Below the pieces are notes generated by a model. That model was given only the letters and a program-made list of their open reading frames with translations. It was not told the origin of the DNA and did no database searches. A stretch of DNA of 64,000 nt from positions 42,360,153-42,424,152 of the forward strand of contig NC_087071.1 in NCBI RefSeq assembly GCF_963678635.1. The letters run 5' to 3'. Numbering within the stretch: position 1 is the stretch's first letter; each line of letters starts with the position of its first letter. This DNA is from Symsagittifera roscoffensis. Lineage: Eukaryota; Xenacoelomorpha; Acoela; Convolutidae. A program made the translations under genes and the position numbers. Of this stretch, positions 59,850 to 64,000 are shown piece by piece.

Positions 59850-60010
59850 GGTATATTGCCAATCATAGATAATAGCAGCTGCTGCTGTATCGGTGGCTAG
59901 TGTTAGTTTGCTTCAAAGTGACAGTATCTCAGATGTCAGGACCTGAGACTCCTAACTTTTAAGTTGAAGGTTCAAATTCGGAACTTTGAAATAGTTTAAG
60001 TTTTTTATTT
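59850..60010 (+). mobile_element. tRNA-derived SINE-like copy 3
   Basis: Same leading block (GGTGGCTAGTGTTAG), then TGACAGTATCTCAGATGTC, an anticodon-arm-like TGAGACTCCTAACTTTTAA and a B-box-like AAGGTTCAAATTCGG, with a TTTAAGTTTTTTATTT tail. Confidence 0.55.
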
Positions 60011-60029
60011 GATGGAACTTCTTTTGCTG

Positions 60030-60190
60030 CATAGCATTGGCAATTAAATCGCTACAATTGCTGCTTTATTAGTAGCTAAAGTTGTTTATTTTTCACGAGA
60101 TCTCGGTGCAGATGAGAAGGCGTGAGACTCCTAATCTCGACGGCCGAGTGAGGATTCCGGCACATTGCAAAACTTTAAGTTTTATTTATA
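60030..60190 (+). mobile_element. tRNA-derived SINE-like copy 4
   Basis: Starts TGCTGCATAGCATTGGCAATT like copy 1, continues AGTAGCTAAAGTTG, then CTCGGTGCAGATGAG, the arm TGAGACTCCTAATCTCGA, a decayed B-box (GTGAGGATTCCGGCAC) and an AAGTTTTATTTAT tail. Confidence 0.55.
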
Positions 60191-61007
60191 CCTTTTTTTC
60201 CTATTACAACTTATTTTTGATTTCTTTGGGTTATTTTTATCAAAAGAAGTATTTACATTAGTTATTCGTGAAATTCGGATGTTGAAACTCAGTTCTTTTT
60301 CTGTTTCATTGCGTTCATGATTTCTTTCCAACTGTTTATTTTTTTGCATTGCTTACTGGGGTTCGGAAACTCTGTGCTACTTTCACAGAAGCGTTCACGA
60401 TATTGCATGGTAGAGGTTTTATTTGCAGTCATCTTTCATGGTATAGAAAAACCGGGACAAGTCATGATCAATAACAAAAGTAGTTTTGTTGCTGTGGGTA
60501 TCAAGTGTATCTTCAGTTTGTTTCGAGGCAAAGTCTGTTCACGTTCTTTTTAAGTTCTAGCTGAATGAAAGGTAGATTATGTTCGTCAATAACTAAATTT
60601 CTACAAGTTTTGGAGATTCAAAAATTGAGATGAATTGTTTAAAAGTGGGCTTCGGTATCGAGGTTTTCCAGTGAAAGATAAGAACTCGAATCCCAAAAAC
60701 TCTCATTGATAAATGATGCTGGAAATTCAAGGAGCTTTATAGGGGTGCATTTTTTTCTTCTTAATTCGAAAATTGAAATTTGTTTTGAGTAATTTTTTTC
60801 GGCTTTAGGCTTTGATTTTTCTGTTTTGAAACGGATATAATTTACGCAATCTGGTTCCATTAGTTTGTACTTTTTTCAATGATGTTTGTGGTTTTTTCCC
60901 TTGTGTTTGCGAACTGCAACTTCTTTTCTGTATTCACAAATTGTGGTTCGAACGACGATGCGCTTCAAAAACCAATGGCTAGTTTAGAATAAATAGTCGA
61001 GTGTTGC
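60191..61007. other. Intergenic DNA, no gene seen
   Basis: The 78-codon frame at 60317-60553 has no recognised similarity. GGAAACTCTGTGCTACTTTCACAG near 60365 resembles a stretch just upstream of exon 1 in each ADCK5 array unit (GAAACATTCTGTGCTACTTGCAC), so it may be a remnant of shared 5' flanking sequence. Confidence 0.45.
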
Positions 61008-61028
61008 TAAAACCTTTTCAGATGTCAC

Positions 61029-62854
61029 ATGAGCATGATCCTCCGTAGTACTCGCGACACCCTCGGCCTCGCCCGGACGAGGAAGTTCCTCCTGGGAGTA
61101 TCCGGCTCCTCGATTCTAGCGTACTCCTCCTACCATCTCCTGTTAGACTCGAAAGAGAAGAGGAAAGTGAGAGTGTACTCGTCTGGGGTGAGGAGGTTTG
61201 CCAGGATGGTCTATCTGGGAGTGAGGGTGTTAGCTGACGCCCAATACAGGTCTCTAGCTCTTCCTTTTCTCATCTCTTCCTTTCTGCTGTCTCTTAGTTT
61301 AAACCATGTGTCATGGATAATGCAGTCAAATTATAGTTTGAAATTGAATGAACTCTCCGTTGCCGAAAATAGTTTTTTTTTCCGACATAATCTCTAATCT
61401 TTGCGCAACAATTTTTGGTTCCCTGTTTGAAGTTTTGAATTCCTAGGCTCATGATTTGAAAATCTGTAAACTTTTTTGTTTTTGTAAATTTTGAATCAGT
61501 GACTCAGTTTTTGGTGGTTATTTGGCCTCTATTTGTAATTCTTCTATCTATCTTAGTCCATGTCCGTCTCTCTCTTTTCCATGTTTCTGCACGTAAATGA
61601 CTTGTTGTTGTTGTTGTGCTTCAGTACGTGGCATTTGTCCTCTGCCTCTGAAGCTGAAGTGAAATCAGTTATGGATGAGCTGCATTGGAGAACTGCACGT
61701 CGCTTCCACGACACAGGTCAGCAGTAAATCCAACCACTTCGCTTATGCTTCCACTTTTGTCTCTCATATTTGCTCTTTTCTTACCAATTAAGTTTTAAAA
61801 AAATTAACAAATCTATCAATATCCAATCCACTCTCGGCTCTTTTTGCTTGTCCTTTTTTCTAATTTGTCGTAGAAATAAGGTTCAATCCATTCACAGTTT
61901 TATTTTAATAGTCCTTTTTTCTCCCGTATTTGATTGAAAACTATTACCAACAAGCTCATTTTGGCACCTCTTAGACTATTCTGGTTTTCAAATGTCGTGG
62001 TCGTTATTGTTAATAACTCGCGGTGGACATAGTAACCTTGCGAGATGTAAAGGTCGATGTTTTTGGGCTCTTTTTCTTTGAGTCTTTTGTTTGAGTGTAC
62101 GGCTGGTCGGAATATTCGTTAATCTGTGTTGCAGCGATTGAGAACGGAGGTCTGTTCATTAAATTCGGACAAGGTCTAGCTGCCCTGAACCACCTACTTA
62201 ACCCGGCCTACATCATCACTCTGTCCAAACTGAACGACATGGCTCTCACGTACACTCCAGATGAGACAGAGGACATTTTCACTGAGGATTTCGGAAAAGG
62301 GTCACCAAATTAGGGATGAGAATATTTAAACACTGACAGAAAAAATTATTCCATTTACAATTATATTTTACTGGACAAAATAATCGAACTGATATTGTAT
62401 CCATTTTGCAACCAGAATATCCCGTCTTCGAAGTCAATCGGGAATTATCTTTGCTCTTGAGAAAAAATTAGTCGATTCTATTTTTGATTTTTTTTTTGGT
62501 TAGATAATTTGCAATGCAGGCAATCTTTACCCATTTTAGTACTATTATAGCTCTCAATTTTGATTGAAAATATGAAACAGTTTTTGTTTTTTCATCACTG
62601 ATTTTTTTGGTAGTTTTTTTGGGGCTTTTCTATTTTCGCTTTTCATTTCTAATACGAATTGGGTTAAAGAATTTCAGTTCGAGACTTTTTTTGGTTACCC
62701 TGATTCGTATTGAGAGCCAGCGATATCTTTGCCACGTTCGACCCGAAGCCTATAGCGGCAGCAAGTATTGCCCAAGTATTCGAGGCGAAGCTGAAAAGCG
62801 GAGAAAAAGTCGCGGTCAAGATGCAATACATAGACCTGCAAGATAGATTTGTAG
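61029..62854 (+). CDS. ADCK5: ADCK5 (UbiB-family atypical kinase), 5' half, continues beyond window
   Basis: Exons 61029-61249, 61625-61716, 62135-62300 and 62721-62854 join to 204 codons plus one base. The acceptor at 61021 lies 7 bases before the ATG at 61029; an ATG at 61022 opens only eight codons. The protein has an arginine-rich N-terminus and hydrophobic segment (KFLLGVSGSSILAY), consistent with mitochondrial targeting, then the KxGQ-type motif GGLFIKFGQG, the alanine-rich loop PIAAASIAQVF and the beta-3 lysine in VAVKMQYIDLQDRF. These match ADCK5 closely. UbiB-family proteins act in mitochondria, several in coenzyme Q or lipid homeostasis. The C-lobe exons are expected right of 64000. 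The exon 3/4 boundary is about nine codons later than in the array copies. Confidence 0.8.
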
Positions 62855-64000
62855 GTATGTTTGAATGCTCAGAAACAATTTCAATGATTTTGGAATTGAA
62901 AAGAATAAAATTGAATGTGACTAAATTAAGTGGTGTGACAAATCACTTTCCTGTTAATTTTTCAATTCTAATTTAGAATTTGGTTTTTAGTTCTATCGTT
63001 TCGAATAAGTGGTTTGCAAAGATTATGAAGGTCTTTAAAAATGTCATCTTAATATATAGTACCGAAGGCACTGCTGGGGTTTTGAACTCGTGGTCTGCAG
63101 GATGCATATTCGTATGTTTTTTTTCTCGCATCATGGGCTGGAGATGTCTGGAATCTTTTTTGCTACTCGGAGAAACTCATTTTGATTGAAGAGATTCATG
63201 CATACCTAGGTAACATTTCAGGAAACTGTATGTTTACACAAGTACATTAGCACAATCCCTTGATTCGCTTTTAGTTGTATTTGCGTTATTGAACAGTATG
63301 GGCTATATACGCTGTACTCAAGCGCCATATGTGCGAATCAGAAGAAAAAAAATAGCTCCAGCGGTTTATGGAGTAGAATACTACCTGTGATTTGGCAGGC
63401 AGTGCGATCGATCGATTCTGTTGATTCTTTTCAGTTGATTTTCATTTCAGGGTCTTAATTTTTTTCTCAGGTGTCAAGAAATCCATGTTGCCGTTTGTTG
63501 CTTGTGAGTGTAGAGTTTTAGCGTTACTCGAAAGTCAGAAACAATATTGTTGGTAAAACAGGGCAGAGCTGAATGTTCCGACTGCCCTTTAATTGGTCTC
63601 TAATAGTTTCGGGTAAAAGAAAATATTGGAAAACTATGAATTTTGGACAATATCGAAGATCAAGTGTGAAACTACTAGTCGTACCAAATTAATACGACCG
63701 TAGCTAGCCTCAATTCAAACAAGTTTTTCTTAAACTAGCCTCAAACTGATTTTGTTTTGCGGGATATTTCGCCACGCATAAATAATTCGCTTTATGCTTT
63801 CAGCATTATGAATATAATCTTCAAATCGCGCATAAATTAGTCCAGATCATGGCTATATTGGCTGTTTTCAAACTCGCAGAACTTCGGAAAAAACGATTGG
63901 AGATAAAAATATAGCCATGAAAGATTTTTCCTGCAGAAGCGGCTACTCTTTAGTTTTTTGTTGAAAAATGTTAGGTCTTTGGGAAAATAACAAAACTTAA
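62855..64000 (+). other. Start of ADCK5 intron 4, with a partial dispersed repeat
   Basis: No C-lobe exon was recognised before the window ends. At about 63900-63990 lies one core unit of the dispersed family (CTGCAGAAGCGGCTACTCTT, then a T-rich stretch and TTAGGTCTTTGGGAAAAT), so this intron also hosts the repeat. Confidence 0.5.

Noticed and set aside
60317..60553. 78-codon frame as a small secreted or membrane protein
   Set aside because: A hydrophobic start is common in random AT-rich sequence; there is no homologue in the window and no splice or leader context.

Overview
This window is AT-rich nuclear DNA from a multicellular animal. The evidence is long spliced genes with GT-AG introns, orthologues of the animal genes TEX9, XRRA1 and ADCK5, a non-LTR (LINE) retrotransposon, B-box zinc-finger genes and much non-coding duplication. 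All recognised genes lie on the + strand. The species cannot be fixed from sequence alone; an invertebrate is the working guess. Family names come from motifs and remembered alignments; no database search was run.

Layout. 1-5424: intron-like DNA holding one damaged LINE. 5546-6575: the last two exons of TEX9. 6918-11986: three tandem 1.69-kb units, each carrying the 3' end of another LINE. 11987-13420: degenerate ~130-170 bp repeats of a dispersed family. 14580-22700: a triplicated B-box gene with one frameshifted copy (14829-16842), one decayed copy (17113-18300) and one intact copy (20465-22465). 22803-39716: a complete XRRA1-like gene in 16 coding exons encoding about 872 residues. Its introns contain a tandem duplication that leaves out exon 10, a hairpin and a MITE. 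42281-58682: three tandem units of about 5.13, 5.13 and 6.1 kb, each with four exons for only the N-terminal lobe of an ADCK5-type UbiB kinase. 58941-60190: a cluster of tRNA-derived SINE-like copies. 61029-62854: a fourth, diverged ADCK5 5' half that runs off the window.

Main points. All four ADCK5 5' halves end in the same splice phase at the same protein position. The coding differences I found between the diverged third unit and the first two are all synonymous. The array therefore looks like constrained coding sequence, and the units may be alternative 5' cassettes for one downstream kinase C-lobe. A composite non-coding repeat family with a fixed module order recurs across the window. 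First coding exons begin directly after 3' splice sites, and XRRA1 has only about 200 bp to the upstream gene, so spliced-leader trans-splicing is possible. The last TEX9 intron cannot be given a canonical GT-AG in the correct frame.
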